Assembly: GCA_954870475.1 (NCBI GenBank)
Contig: OX940959.1
Coordinates: forward strand, 4,216,001 to 4,280,000
Source: Euphrasia confusa
Lineage: Eukaryota > Streptophyta > Magnoliopsida > Lamiales > Orobanchaceae
DNA length: 64,000 nt
Direction of reading: 5' to 3'
Shown here piece by piece: positions 10,907 to 22,303 of this stretch. The position numbers and the translations under genes are program-made. Below the pieces are notes generated by a model. The model was not told where the DNA came from. It ran no database searches and saw only the letters and a program-made list of their open reading frames with translations. The first letter of the stretch is position 1. Each line of letters starts with the position of its first letter.

Positions 10907-11281
10907 TCACTTAAGCATAACAATAATTATGATTACAAGAACCATAATTATGGAGACAATAAACAGAGTAGTCTTCAACTGGATGGATACGTCATGCAAT
11001 GACGTCTCCATCTTCTTCAGATCTTTCCTAATTTTAGTTTCTGTGGCTTTCTCTTCCGCTCTTGACATTTGTTCATGTTGTATCTCTCCCTCATTTGACG
11101 GGTTACACCAGGAATCGAATGTATGATCTTGACAATAATACAACAATTTCTGATAATTCTCAGATTTCGAGGACACCACACGAATCTGAAGTTTCTTCCG
11201 ACATTTACCACAAACTTTATCTTGGTACTTCAATCGGCTTGGTTGACCAGTACTCACGGAGTTAACCGATTGTGTAGACAT
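10907..11281 (-). CDS. GRF-type zinc finger protein with C-terminal membrane anchor
   Basis: A 124-residue protein from the ATG at 11281 (MSTQSVNSV); the frame is open further upstream, but that part overlaps a low-complexity 'gaattcaaatttg' stretch. Residues 24-59 (CGKCRKKL ... YYCQDH ... WC) fit the compact GRF zinc finger, with Cys24, Cys27, Cys50 and a following His/Cys as ligands. A charged segment (about 70-100) looks helical or coiled coil. The last ~20 residues (LFIVSIIMVLVIIIIVML) form a transmembrane anchor, so the finger would face the cytosol or nucleoplasm. Small GRF-plus-anchor proteins are common in plants, but their role is not established. It shares orientation with the Ulp1 gene upstream. 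Confidence 0.6.
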   Translation of the reverse strand: MSTQSVNSVSTGQPSRLKYQDKVCGKCRKKLQIRVVSSKSENYQKLLYYCQDHTFDSWCNPSNEGEIQHEQMSRAEEKATETKIRKDLKKMETSLHDVSIQLKTTLFIVSIIMVLVIIIIVMLK

Positions 11282-11384
11282 ATTGTTGTGATAAGTTTTT
11301 GACTGATTTGTTTTGGATGATTTGAATTCAAATTTGAATTCAAATGTTTGCTTATGTTGAAAGAGGACTGCGGCTGGCACGTGT

Positions 11385-11520
11385 CACGGTTCAAGATACA
11401 CAGTGGAACCATGTACAAATATTGATCCACCGTGACACGGTAAATCATAGGAGTCTACTATTGGCTACAACACAGTACTGTGATTACACCGTGGACTTAT
11501 TCATTCAGGCACCGTGTACA
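11385..11520. repeat. CACGGTG motif cluster between GRF and Ulp1 genes
   Basis: GTCACGGTTC (11385), CCACCGTGACACGGTAAA (11430-11447), ACACCGTGGAC (11488) and GCACCGTGTAC (11511) occur in the interval between the Ulp1 stop and the GRF start. Confidence 0.65.
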
Positions 11521-11607
11521 AATATTCGTTCACAAAACAGCAATTACAAACCAGTATTAATGAATCACAATGTGAAAGCAACCAACCTGTTTATACTGAC
11601 ACGTCAA

Positions 11608-14600
11608 TCAAAATGGATCAGCAACATCATTCAAACTCAGCCAAAAAATCTTCAGGCATATCTGTTTCCTGACCTCCTCAATGTACACTTCATCGATGTT
11701 TTCGTTACGATGCATCAGAGGGTCGACTAACAAACGGTCAAGCTGCATAGTACAGTAAACTCCACAAGAGTGTTTATCAGTAACATCCTGGACGAATTGT
11801 TCGGCATCCGGCATGACTTTCAACTCGAAGGCCTCCGTAATCGCATGGTGTTGACCCTTCTTTGCCCAGTAATCTGATCTCCTCAACACAAGAGGTAAAA
11901 ACTCCATTAACGGCCTCAATTCGTCCTTCCGAAATCCGTATTCAGGATACGTCGCCAGTTGAGTATGAATTAATGAGTCATACAACTCGATAGTCCAATC
12001 TTCGGGGGATATTCGGACGGTGACCCAATGATGGTGGACATTACAAATCGCCACGAGCTTTACATGCCATGTTTAAGGTTTGCGAGTTAGAATTCAGTTT
12101 CACACTAGTTAAAATGCAGCATGTATGCTTTTCAATACTTACGTGAGTAGGCTGGTCGGACTCCATTGACATCGGACCATATGTGTCATCCACTGCTTCT
12201 CGAAGAGAATCAGGCACTACCCAATCATCAATAGAGCCACGATGAATCTTATATGCAGCATCTATAGTACTTTGGAAAAAGATATTATTAGTAAAAACGA
12301 AGGTGTCCAAAATGAGAGTACTGTAAAACTTACCCAAAATTGAGTGCTCAATAAGACTGTGTTTGTACTCCCTTTAACATCACGACCTTTGCACTTCAAA
12401 TAAATAATATAGAGATCTAGCACCTCAGATTCGAAGGCCCAATTGAAGTCCTCAATTTTATCAAACAATTCTGCACCCACTCTGTGGTCTATGGAGCCTC
12501 GACTGCACGAAATCAAGTCGGTAGACCCGGAATTCATCCATTCTCTGAACAACGTTTCCACATATTCGAGTCCGCTTTGGTTCGCACTAGATTGCGAATG
12601 GAAACGTTTCATGAGTTCGAAGACTTTTTGAGCAACAACTTCCTTAAAGCAAGTGCCAGAATCATCAGCAAGGAACGAAACAATATCTGCCCTCAGTTCG
12701 GCAGACCAAATCCTACCTACCTGGCGATCGATCTCATCGTTGTCCGGCCCCTCAGGACCGAAGACACCTGCTTTTCGACAGCAAATGTCCGTCACAGAAG
12801 TCAGATCAGGTCCGGAAACACGTCGCTTAGAAATAGGCCTTTCTATAGCACGTGAAGCTTTTTGTGCAGCACGCTTGTGAGACGGCTTGGCTCGATCTTT
12901 CTTCTTAATACCTCCTTTTCGTCGAGGTGGACAGAATTCAACAGAAAATAGTTCACAATCATCTATAGATTCAGTTACAGTAACATAAAATAATGATTTG
13001 GCCTCTTCCGGTGTAGGAATTAACGATTCAAAAACTTCCATCTACAGACAAATATACTCTGTATCAACGTACAACAACAATAAAGTTCAACGCGTGTGCT
13101 TTTTAATAATGAAAATTCAATAAAGTACCTTCTCATTGAAGAACTTAGTGACATCGCACGCAGCTTGTTTCGATGCAGTAGAGTCCCACATCAGGCAACG
13201 TGGAATTCTCGTAACCCGAGCACGTTTCGCGCATAATGCTCCGATCGACGGTACGGACTCGTACATCCAAAACTGAAAAGCCCAAACCGGCCCGTAGAAA
13301 TGGTAAGTAGATTCATCATCATGCATGGACGTCGTTTTGAGGTAGTAGGATAAATTCTGATAGGAATAAGCGCCCCAGGGAAATTCCTCCCAACAATCGT
13401 GGTCCTCGACCAACAACCATGCCGACTTATCGATTTTAACCTTATGGTTTCGGCAAAGCAATATGAAATAATACATGAGGAGCTTGGCTACTTTCATATA
13501 ATCCTCCGCCTTCGCTTCTTTGCCGAGATTTACATCCTCGAACTTTTGGCGTAGCTCCGATAAGCTAATGGTTGTATCTCCTTTGAAAAATCGAATAAAC
13601 AAGCTATCGGGAGGAAACTCACGTGACTCAAAAATATCAAAGCCTGTGTAGTGCCCAAAATTGAGTCCCGTTACCATGGCATAAGCAGCCGGTGTGAATT
13701 TCGCGATCTTCTCACCGACATAAAACCAATATTCCATCGCCGGTATTGTCTGACCAGTCAACTCTCTACATAGGAAATGATGCAAATAACGAGATGCGTG
13801 TGTAGCATGTCCTTTAACTAATCCTTCGTTGGGTTTTACGAATTCCAGAAAATTCTTCATATAGGAATGCTGAGCGAAATCAGCCAATGTTGTATCGCCG
13901 CCGTCGATTGAACCCATAACACACTTTATCAAGTTTATCATGTCGAAACGGTAATACAAATTGATTCTTGGGGTGATCGACTGCAAAGCTACTGGTCTTT
14001 TCCATTCGTACCCAGCCTGAAAATATCAATCAAATTAGAGAAGATTTCACGATTCACGGTGAGTTTAACTTAACACCGTGGCACGTCAAAGGGTGAAATG
14101 TACACGGTGAACATCTAAGGGTGTAGTGTACACGGAGATGTTAAATCCACGACGAGCATATACAACAGTTATCAAGGGTATACGGTGAAGATACACACGG
14201 TGATGTCAACCACCGGGATCGTGCATAACCATAAGACGGAATTACACCATAAGAAAAAAACTATTAAATATCACGGTGTAAATTCACAGTGAACATACAA
14301 AACGGTGTTTTTCCACGGTGTACAAAAACTATTGAATATCACGGTGAAGATACATACGGTGATGTCAACCACCGGGATCGTGCATAACCATAAGACGGAA
14401 TTACACCGTAAGAAAAAAACTATTGAATATCACGGTGTAAATTCACCGTGAACATACAAAACGGTGTTTTCCACGGTGTACATTACACACGGTGTATGTA
14501 CACCGTGGATCGAGCACGTACAAGACTGTAAGTACACATACACCGTCAAATAAAACACTGTCGTGAATCGTGATCATACACGACCGTAAGTACACGCGGT

Positions 14601-14989
14601 AACATTACACCGTGAGATAAATCACAGTCGTGGATCGTGCTCGTACAAGACCGTAAGTACAAACGGTGTAAGTCACCCGTGAGATATATCACCGTCTTAA
14701 ACTCTACCGTGATAATACACGGTGATAAAACTCACGGTTGAACCGTCGTCTACCAGAACTGACACACAACCGCATGCGAAAAAATTGCAGAGAGCAATAA
14801 ACCATTAACCATTTTAAAATTTCGGAAACAAAAACCATATCTTGAATGAATATACCGGTATCAAATTACAAATCGAATGATTTACAAGCATCAAAGCTCT
14901 AATAATCGAAAGTTGGAAAGCTAGGGTTATGGACTTACCGGAGGTTGAGCGCGATTGTCTAGGGTGTCCATGTTGTCACTGCTTGCCAT
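11608..14989 (-). CDS. DUF1985-Ulp1 (C48) cysteine protease, five exons
   Basis: Proposed exons on the minus strand: 14989-14939 (MASSDNMDTLDNRAQPP), 14016-13129, 13041-12334, about 12269-12143, and 12057-11608. Introns 1, 2 and 4 have GT-AG borders and keep phase 0. Exon 2 carries a DUF1985 domain (FLCRELTGQ, MEYWFYVGEKIAKFTPAAY, AMVTGLNFG). Exon 3 has a basic, nuclear-signal-like stretch (KKKDRAKPSHKRAAQKASR). Exon 5 has the Ulp1 catalytic core: His in HHHWVTV, Asp in IELYDS, Cys in SCGVYC. Predicted length is about 740 residues. Ulp1 peptidases process SUMO; DUF1985-Ulp1 proteins are typical transposon cargo, for example in Mutator-like elements. The obvious intron 3 borders (GTAAG at 12333, AG at 12270 or 12262) do not keep frame; a weaker donor at 12368 would. 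A damaged copy is therefore possible. Confidence 0.7.
14050..14745. repeat. Dense CACGGTG/CACCGTG array in Ulp1 intron 1
   Basis: About 25 copies of ACGGTG or CACCGT in 700 bp, on both strands, arranged in larger units. A ~150-bp segment (about 14180-14320) recurs at 14340-14480, including 'ggtgatgtcaaccaccggga'. Further right is a ~75-bp repeat with 'cgtacaaga(c)cgtaagtac'. The array fills most of the 922-bp intron close to the gene's 5' end. Confidence 0.85.
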
Positions 14990-15299
14990 AATGATGATCG
15001 CCGGAGACGGAGTTGAATAGTTGATTCGATAACGGTCGGGGCTGATGTTTCAGCGTGGCGGCGCTCGTCGTGCGTGTGAATTTCAAACGTCGAAAATTGA
15101 TTTTGTGGGGCAATTTTATTTTTCTGATATTCTTTTTATTAATTTGTAATATTCGATTTGTTGTTTTGTGAGAAAAGATAATTTTTTAGGGCACTTAAGT
15201 CTTTTCATTCAAATTGGCCTACTTAACTTACATTCTTATGGACGGGGCTTCAGAACTTGTATACTCTTATGCTTTGGCCTTTAAATGCCTCCGCCCCTA
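14990..15299. other. Upstream region of the Ulp1 gene
   Basis: Presumed 5' leader and promoter of the minus-strand Ulp1 gene. GC-rich to about 15100, then AT-rich up to the first unit of the AAA-fragment array. CACGGTG is absent here. No TATA box or terminal repeat could be assigned. Confidence 0.4.
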
Positions 15300-15419
15300 A
15301 AATATTTATGGCAATAGCTAAATTAATATCAATAAAAAAACTAACGCTAAATTATAATGTATTAGCGCAATAGTTAAATTAAAAAATTAAGTGGGTGTGA
15401 CAATAGAAAAATGAAATTT

Positions 15420-15845
15420 AATTTAATACTTACATTTAAAACAATACTGGATATGGAGATATTAAAGAATGTTGCACAGGTTTCTGTGGCCACAGCCTTG
15501 GCAAGCATGGCACCGAATAAAAGAATACCTTTGCAAAGCTAAACAAAGACAAAGGTAGATTAAAATATAAAACACGGACCACAATAGTAAGTAAAATGAT
15601 GAAACATGAAAACGAAACTATGGCAGTCCTGAAATGCAAAATGATAATAGGCATACCTTTCTCAGCTGCCCTTTACATAATAAGTCGAGTCTTTGTACAA
15701 GGAGAAACACAATCTCCCTTATCAAATCCTTGATGTTATCTAACGCTCTGATATCGTCAAATTTGTTTCTATATCGTCAAATTTGATGCTAAACTCAGAG
15801 TAAAGGATAACATCTTCCAGTACATTCCTCTCATATTAATTAGAA
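15420..15845 (-). pseudogene. Captured AAA ATPase fragment A1
   Basis: Minus strand, in order: LAPPSN-YER, VLEDVIL, SEFSIKFDDI, then after a ~22-bp internal duplication LDNIKDLIREIVFLLVQR, LLCKGQLRK. After a spacer resembling an intron come GILLFGAMLAKAVATE and a worn FNIS. These match the start of an ATAD1/spastin-type AAA domain, but the Walker A residues PPGTGKT are deleted between FG and MLAKA. No later AAA motifs follow. Confidence 0.65.
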
Positions 15846-16768
15846 GGTGGTGCAAGGTCACTTTGGAATCAGAAAAAAAATGTAGGCTGGTACTGTTTAT
15901 TTTAAAATTAACGCTAAACAATAATAAACTAGGGCAATAGCTAAATTAATTATAGATTTATTATAGTGTATTAACACCTAATTAACAATTAATTATAGAT
16001 TTATTATAGTGTATTAACACCTAAAAAACTAACGTTAAACTATAATGTATTAGCGCAATAGCTAGCACTGTTAAATTATATCAATAAAATGTTTTCTATA
16101 TTTCTAAACTATATGTCTTTAAATATGGTGAGTGGCTAAAAATACATCTAAATATTATATGTCTTAGTGCCACTAAATTATATCAATAAAATATTTTTTA
16201 ATAGTAGTCAATACAGGGATATGAGAATATATATACATTATTCAAAATCTGTTTCAATTTTTTTCTATTACTTTTCCCTTTTCATTTTCTAACCACCTAT
16301 CTTTCACTACCAAATACAACCATATGCATAACAAACATATCAACCCTAAAAAAAATATAATCTTCCATTTTTAGTTTCGCATCAATCATATTTTACTCTT
16401 TGATTGTATGAAAACTACCTATAACTTATCATAAAAAAATATTTTCTAAGTAGAATATATCAAGAAAAATATTTCAATATATAAAAATATTTAGCGCAAT
16501 AGCTAAACTAATATCAATAAAAATAATGCTTAAATTATAGTGTATTAGCGCAATAACTAAATTATATTGTATTGTATTAGGGCAAATTACTAAATTAATA
16601 TCAATAAAACATTAGATTGGATAAAATGTGTATCAGAACTACCACTAATTTTTCATAAAATGTGTACCATCATATCCTCCTTTTTAACTCTATCACAACT
16701 ACCCCTAACGTTTCATAAAATATTTTCTAAGTAGAATATTATAAATAAACTCAATAACTAAATTAATA

Positions 16769-16848
16769 CTACCTCGTCCTAAGGTAATAGTCAAACTTTC
16801 TTCACAAATAACAAAAGAAATGTGACCATTAATATGGGACAGAGGTAG
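16769..16848. mobile_element. Stowaway-like MITE in array unit 1
   Basis: 80 bp with inverted ends CTACCTCGTCC and GGGACAGAGGTAG, flanked by TA on both sides. The corresponding place in the third unit (about 22238) reads 'aattaatatcaat' with no insert, a clean empty site with a single TA. Confidence 0.75.
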
Positions 16849-17089
16849 TATCAATAAAATATTAGATTGGAAAAATCTAATCTTAATTTTGAGCTTCCAC
16901 ATCATCATATCCTCCTCTTTGACTATATCAGAACTATCCCTAAAATATCATAAAAAATGTTCACTAATTAAGTAGAATATATCAATAAAATTGTTTAAAT
17001 AAAATATTTATTGGAATAATTAAACTAATATCAATAAAAAACTAACGCTAAATTATAATTTATTAGCGCAATAGCTAAATTAAAAAATT

Positions 17090-17545
17090 AAGTGACCCTG
17101 ACAATAGAAAAATGAAATTTAATGTGATAATGACATTTAGAACAATACTGGATAGGGAGATATTGAATAATGTTGCGCAGGCTTCGGTGGCCACAGCCTT
17201 GGCAAACATGGCACCAAATAAAAGAATACCTTTGCAAGGCTAGACAAAGATAAAGGTCGATTAAAATAAAAAGGACGGACCACAATAGTATGTAAAATGA
17301 TGAAACATGAAAACTAAACCATGACAGTCCTGAAATGCAAAATGATAATAAGCATGCCTTTCTCAGTTGCCCCTTACATAATAAGTATGATCTTTGTATA
17401 TGGAGAAACACAATCTCTCTTAACAAATCTTTGATGTTATTTAAGTCTCTGTCAAATTTGATGCTAAACTCAGAGTGAAGGATAACATCTTCCAGTACCC
17501 TCCTCTCATATTCATTAGAAGGTGGTGCAAGACTTATATTTATAA
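17090..17545 (-). pseudogene. Captured AAA ATPase fragment B1
   Basis: Encodes APPSNEYERRVLEDVILHSE, FSIKFDRDLNNIKDLLREIV, FLHIQR and LLCKGQLRK, then a spacer and GILLFGAMFAKAVATEA with a worn FNIS. Type B lacks the internal duplication of type A and has lost the GALE-like turn residues. Walker A is deleted as in all copies. The frame at 17088-17552 is open across the spacer only by chance. Confidence 0.65.
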
Positions 17546-17553
17546 GCATCAAA

Positions 17554-17561
<8 letters not shown>

Positions 17562-17614
<53 letters not shown>
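17562..17614. repeat. (TA)n microsatellite
   Basis: About 26 TA dinucleotides in array unit 1; shorter TA tracts occupy the matching places near 20325 and 28690, so the tract has changed length between units. Confidence 0.9.
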
Positions 17615-17616
<2 letters not shown>

Positions 17617-18099
17617 CATCAAATTCAATAAAAAACTAACGCTAAAATATAATGCATTAGCGGTACTGTTAATGTTGAAAAAAATATATATGTAAGCATC
17701 AAATCCAATAAAGAACTAACGCTAAACTATAATGCATTAGCGCAATAACTAAATTAGTTATAGATTTATTATAGTATATTAGCACCTAAAAACAAAAGTT
17801 AAACTATAATTTATTAGCGCAATAGCTAAATTAATCATAGATTTATCACTGCTAAATTATATCAATAAAATGTTTTTTATATATTCCTAAACTATATCAG
17901 TAAAATTATCTTTAAATATGCTGAGTTGATAAAATACATCTAAATATTATAATGTATTAGCGCTACTAAATTATATCAATAAAATTGTTTAAATAAAATA
18001 TTTATGGCAATAGCTAAACTAATATCAATAAAAAAACTAACGCTAAATTATAATGTATTAGCGCAATAGTTAAATTAAAAAATTAAGTGGGTCTGACAA

Positions 18100-18545
18100 T
18101 AGAAAAATGAAATTTAATTTAATACTGACATTTAAAACAATACTGGATATAGAGATATTGAAGAATGTTGCTGTGGTCACAGTCTTTGCAAGCATGGCAC
18201 CGAATAAAAGAATACCTTTGCAAAGCTAGACAAAAACAAAGATAGATTAAAATAAAAAAGACGGACCAAAATAGTAAGTAAAATGATGAAACATGAAAAC
18301 TAAACTATGGCAGTCGTGAAATGCAAAATGATAATAGGCATATCTTTCTCAGCTGCCCTTTACATAATAAGTCGAGCCTTTGTACAAGGAGAAACACAAT
18401 CTCCCTTATCAAATCCTTGATGTTATGTAACGCTCTGATATCGTCAAATTTGTTTCTATATAGTCAAATTTGATGCTAAACTCAGAGTGAAGGATAACAT
18501 CTTCCAGTACATTCCTCTCATATTCATTAGAAGGTGGTGCAAGGT
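18100..18545 (-). pseudogene. Captured AAA ATPase fragment A2
   Basis: Same content as fragment A1, about 2.7 kb downstream, including the internal duplication around 'gtcaaatttg' and the Walker A deletion. The first exon-like edge (TTCATTAGAAGGTGGTGCAAGG) is duplicated again at about 18598-18630, a feature shared with A3 but not A1. Confidence 0.65.
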
Positions 18546-19505
18546 CACTTTGGAATCAGAAAAAAAAAGGTAGGCTGGTACTGTTTATGTTAAAATTTCT
18601 CATATTCATTAGAAGGTGGTGCAAGGTCACTTTGGAATTAGAAAAAAAAGGTAGGCTGGTACTGTTTATGATAAAATTAACGCTAAACAATAATACATTA
18701 GCGCAATAGCTAAATTAATTATAGATTTATTATAGTGTATTAACACCTAAAAAACTAACGCTAAACTATAATGTATTAGCGCAATAGCTTTATAGTGTAT
18801 TAGCACTGTTAAATTATATCAATAAAATATTTTCTATATTCCTTAACTATGTCTTTAAATATGGTGAGTGGCTAAAAATACATCTAAATATTATATGTCT
18901 TAGCGCCACTAAATTATATCAATAAAATATTTTTTAATAGTAGTCAATAAAAAAAAGTATGAGAATATATATACATTATTTAAAATCTGTTTCAATTTTT
19001 TTCTATTACTTTTCTCTTTTCATTTTCTAGCCACATATATTTCACTACCAAATACAACCATATGCATAACAAACATATCAACCCCTTAAAAAATCTAATC
19101 TTCCATTTTTAGCTTCGCATCAATCATATTTTACTCTTTGATTGTATGAAAACTACCCATAACTTATCATAAAAAAATGTTTTCTAAGTAGAATATATCA
19201 AGAAAAATGTTTCAATATATAAAAATAGTTAGCGCAATAGCTAAACTAATATCAATAAAAATAATGCTTAAATTATAGTGTATTAGCGCAATAACTAAAT
19301 TAATTATATTGTATTAACGCAAATTACTAAATTAATATCAATAAAACATTATATTGGATAAAATGTGTATCAGAACTACCACTAATTTTTCATAAAATGT
19401 GTACCATCATATCCTCCTCTTTGACTGTATCACAACTACCCCTAAAGTTTCATAAAATATTCTCTAAGTAGAATATTATAAATAAACTCAATAACTAAAT
19501 TAATA

Positions 19506-19585
19506 CTACCTCGTCCCAAGGCAATAGTCACACTTTCTTTACAAATAACAAAAGAAGTGTGACCATTAATATGGGAAAGAGGTAG
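19506..19585. mobile_element. Stowaway-like MITE in array unit 2
   Basis: Second copy of the 80-bp MITE at the same position within the repeat unit, ends CTACCTCGTCC and GGTAG, flanked by TA. Presence in units 1 and 2 but not 3 shows that it entered before those two units separated. Confidence 0.75.
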
Positions 19586-19829
19586 TATCAATAAAATATT
19601 AGATTGGAAAAATCTAATCTTAATTTTGAGCTTCCACATCATCATATCCTCCTCTTTGACTATATCAGAACTATCCCTAAAATATCATAAAAAATGTTCA
19701 CTAATTAAGTAGAATATATATCAATAAAATTGTTTAAATAAAATATTTATTGGAATAATTCAACTAATATCAATAAAAAACTAACGCTAAATTATAATTT
19801 ATTAGCGCAATAGCTAAATTAAAAAATTA

Positions 19830-20306
19830 AGTAAGCCTAACAATAGAAAAATGAAATTTAATGTGATAATGACATTTAGAACAATACTGGATATGGAGAT
19901 ATTGAAAAATGTTGCACAGGCTTCGGTGGCTACAGCCTTGGCAAGCATGACACCAAATAAAAGAATACCTTTGCAAGGTTAGACAAAGATAAAGGTCGAT
20001 TAAAATAAAAAAGACGGACCACAATAGTAAGTAAAATGATGAAACATGAAAACTAAACCAAGTAAAATGATGAAACATGAAAACTAAACCATGGCAGTTG
20101 TGAAATGGAAAATGATAATAGGCATACCTTTCTCAGTTGCCCCTTACATAATAAGTATAATCTTTGTATATGGAGAAACACAATCTCTCTTAACAAATCT
20201 TTGATGTTATTTAAGTCTCTGTCAAATTTGATGCTAAACTCAGAGTGAAGGATAACATCTTCCAGTACCCTCCTCTCATATTCATTAGAAGGTGGTGCAA
20301 GACCTA
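19830..20306 (-). pseudogene. Captured AAA ATPase fragment B2
   Basis: Type B copy (APPSNEYERRVLEDVILHSE ... KGQLRK, then GVMLAKAVATEA-like remains). It carries an extra local duplication of about 33 bp around 20020-20090 ('agtaaaatgatgaaacatga') that splits the two parts further. Walker A deleted. Confidence 0.6.
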
Positions 20307-20854
20307 TATTTATAAGCATCAAAAATATATATATATATATATATATAAGCATCAAATTCAATAAAAAACTAACGCTAAAATATAATGCATTAGCGGTACT
20401 GTTAATGTTGAAAAAAATACATATGTAAGCATCAAATCCAATAAAGAACTAACGCTAAACTATAATGCATTAGCGCAATAACTAAATTAGTTATAAATTT
20501 ATTATAGTATATTAGCACCTAAAAAACAAAAGTTAAACTATAATTTATTAGCGCAATAATAGCTAAATTAATCATAGATTTATCACTGCTAAATTATATC
20601 AATAAAATGTTTTTTATATATTCCTAAACTATATCAGTAAAATTATCTTTAAATATGCTGAGTTGCTAAAATACATCTAAATATTATAATGTATTAGCGC
20701 TACTAAATTATATCAATAAAATTGTTTAAATAAAATATTTATGGCAATAGCTAAACTAATATCAATAAAAAAAACTAACGCTAAATTATAATGAATTAGC
20801 GCAATAGTTAAATTAAAAAATTAAGTGGGTCTGACAATAGAAAAATGAAATTTA

Positions 20855-21290
20855 ATTTAATACTGACATTTAAAACTATACTGGATATAGAGATATTGAA
20901 GAATGTTGCTGTGGTCACAGTCTTTGCAAGCATGGCACCGAATAAAAGAATACCTTTGCAAAGCTAGACAAAGACAAAGGTAGATTAAAATAAAAAAGAC
21001 GGACCAAAATAGTAAGTAAAATGATGAAACATGAAAACTAAACTATGGCAGTCCTGAAATGCAAAATGATAATAGGCATATCTTTCTCAGCTGCCCTTTA
21101 CATAATAAGTCGAGCCTTTGTACAAGGAGAAACACAATCTCTCTTATCAAATCCTTGATGTTATGTAACGCTTTGATATCGTCAAATTTGTTTCTATATA
21201 GTCAAATTTGATGCTAAACTCAGAGTGAAGGATAACATCTTCCAGTACATTCCTCTCATATTCATTAGAAGGTGGTGCAAGGTCACTTTG
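20855..21290 (-). pseudogene. Captured AAA ATPase fragment A3
   Basis: Type A copy nearly matching A2, including the repeated edge at about 21336-21375. Last intact array copy before the copia insertion at 22304. No complete AAA domain. Confidence 0.6.
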
Positions 21291-22303
21291 GAATAGAAAA
21301 AAAAGGTAGGCTGGTACTGTTTATGTTAAAATTTCTCATATTCATTAGAAGGTGGTGCAAGGTCACTTTGGAATTAGAAAAAAAAGGTAGGCTGGTACTG
21401 TTTATGTTAAAATTAACGCTAAACAATAATACATTAGCGCAATAGCTAAATTAATTATAGATTTATTATAGTGTATTAACACCTAAAAAACTAACGCTAA
21501 ACTATAATGTATTAGCGCAATAGCTTTATAGTGTATTAGCACTGTTAAATTATATCAATAAAATGTTTTCTATATTCCTTAACTATGTCTTTAAATATGG
21601 TGAGTGGCTAAAAATAAATCTAAATATTATATGTCTTAGCGCCACTAAATTATAGCAATAAAATATTTTTTAATAGTAGTCAATACAGAAAAATATGAGA
21701 ATATATATACATTATTTAAAATCTTTTTCAATTTTTTTCTATTACTTTTCTCTTTTTATTTTCTAACCACCTATATTTCACTACCAAATACAACCATATG
21801 CATAACAAACATATCAACCCCCAAAAAAATCTAATCTTCCATTTTTAGCTTCGCATTAATCATATTTTACTCTTTGATTGTATGAAAACTACCCATAACT
21901 TATAATAAAAAAATGTTTTCTAAGTAGAATATATCAAGAAAAATGTTTCAATATATAAAAATAGTTAGCGCAATAGCTAAACTAATATCAATAAAAATAA
22001 TGCTTAAATTATAGTGTATTAGGCAATAACTAAATTAATTATATTGTATTAGCGCAAATTATTAAATTAATATCAATAAAACATTAGATTGGATAAAATG
22101 TGTATCAGAACTACCCCTAATGTTTCATAAAATGTGTACCATCATATCCTCCTCTTTGACTGTATCACAACTACCCCTAAGTTTCATAAAATGTTCTTTT
22201 AGTAGAATATTATAAATAAAATCAATAATTAAATTAATATCAATAAAATATTAGATTGGAAAAATCTAATTTTAATTTTAAGCTTTCGGATCATCATATC
22301 CTC

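Larger units (their letters stand above)
9802..15060. mobile_element. Three-gene cassette marked by CACGGTG/CACCGTG arrays (putative mobile unit)
   Basis: A B3-like gene, a GRF zinc-finger gene and a DUF1985-Ulp1 gene sit between the copia LTR end and the AAA-fragment array. The motif CACGGTG or its complement CACCGTG recurs in every non-coding interval: left margin (9813-9870), between B3 and GRF (10689-10800), between GRF and Ulp1 (11385-11520), and densely in Ulp1 intron 1 (14050-14745). It is rare elsewhere in the window. DUF1985-Ulp1 proteins are known cargo of plant Mutator-like elements, and dispersed short repeats are known near the ends of CACTA elements and in VANDAL elements. No transposase, terminal inverted repeat or target duplication was identified, so the borders are approximate and mobility is inferred. 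Confidence 0.45.

Noticed and set aside
14050..14745. CRISPR-like array of short repeats
   Set aside because: Plant nuclear context, repeats on both strands, irregular spacing and no cas genes; it is an intronic motif array.
16705..16908. 67-codon frame repeated at 19442-19645
   Set aside because: Runs through the Stowaway-like MITE and its flank; repetition reflects the tandem array, not a gene.
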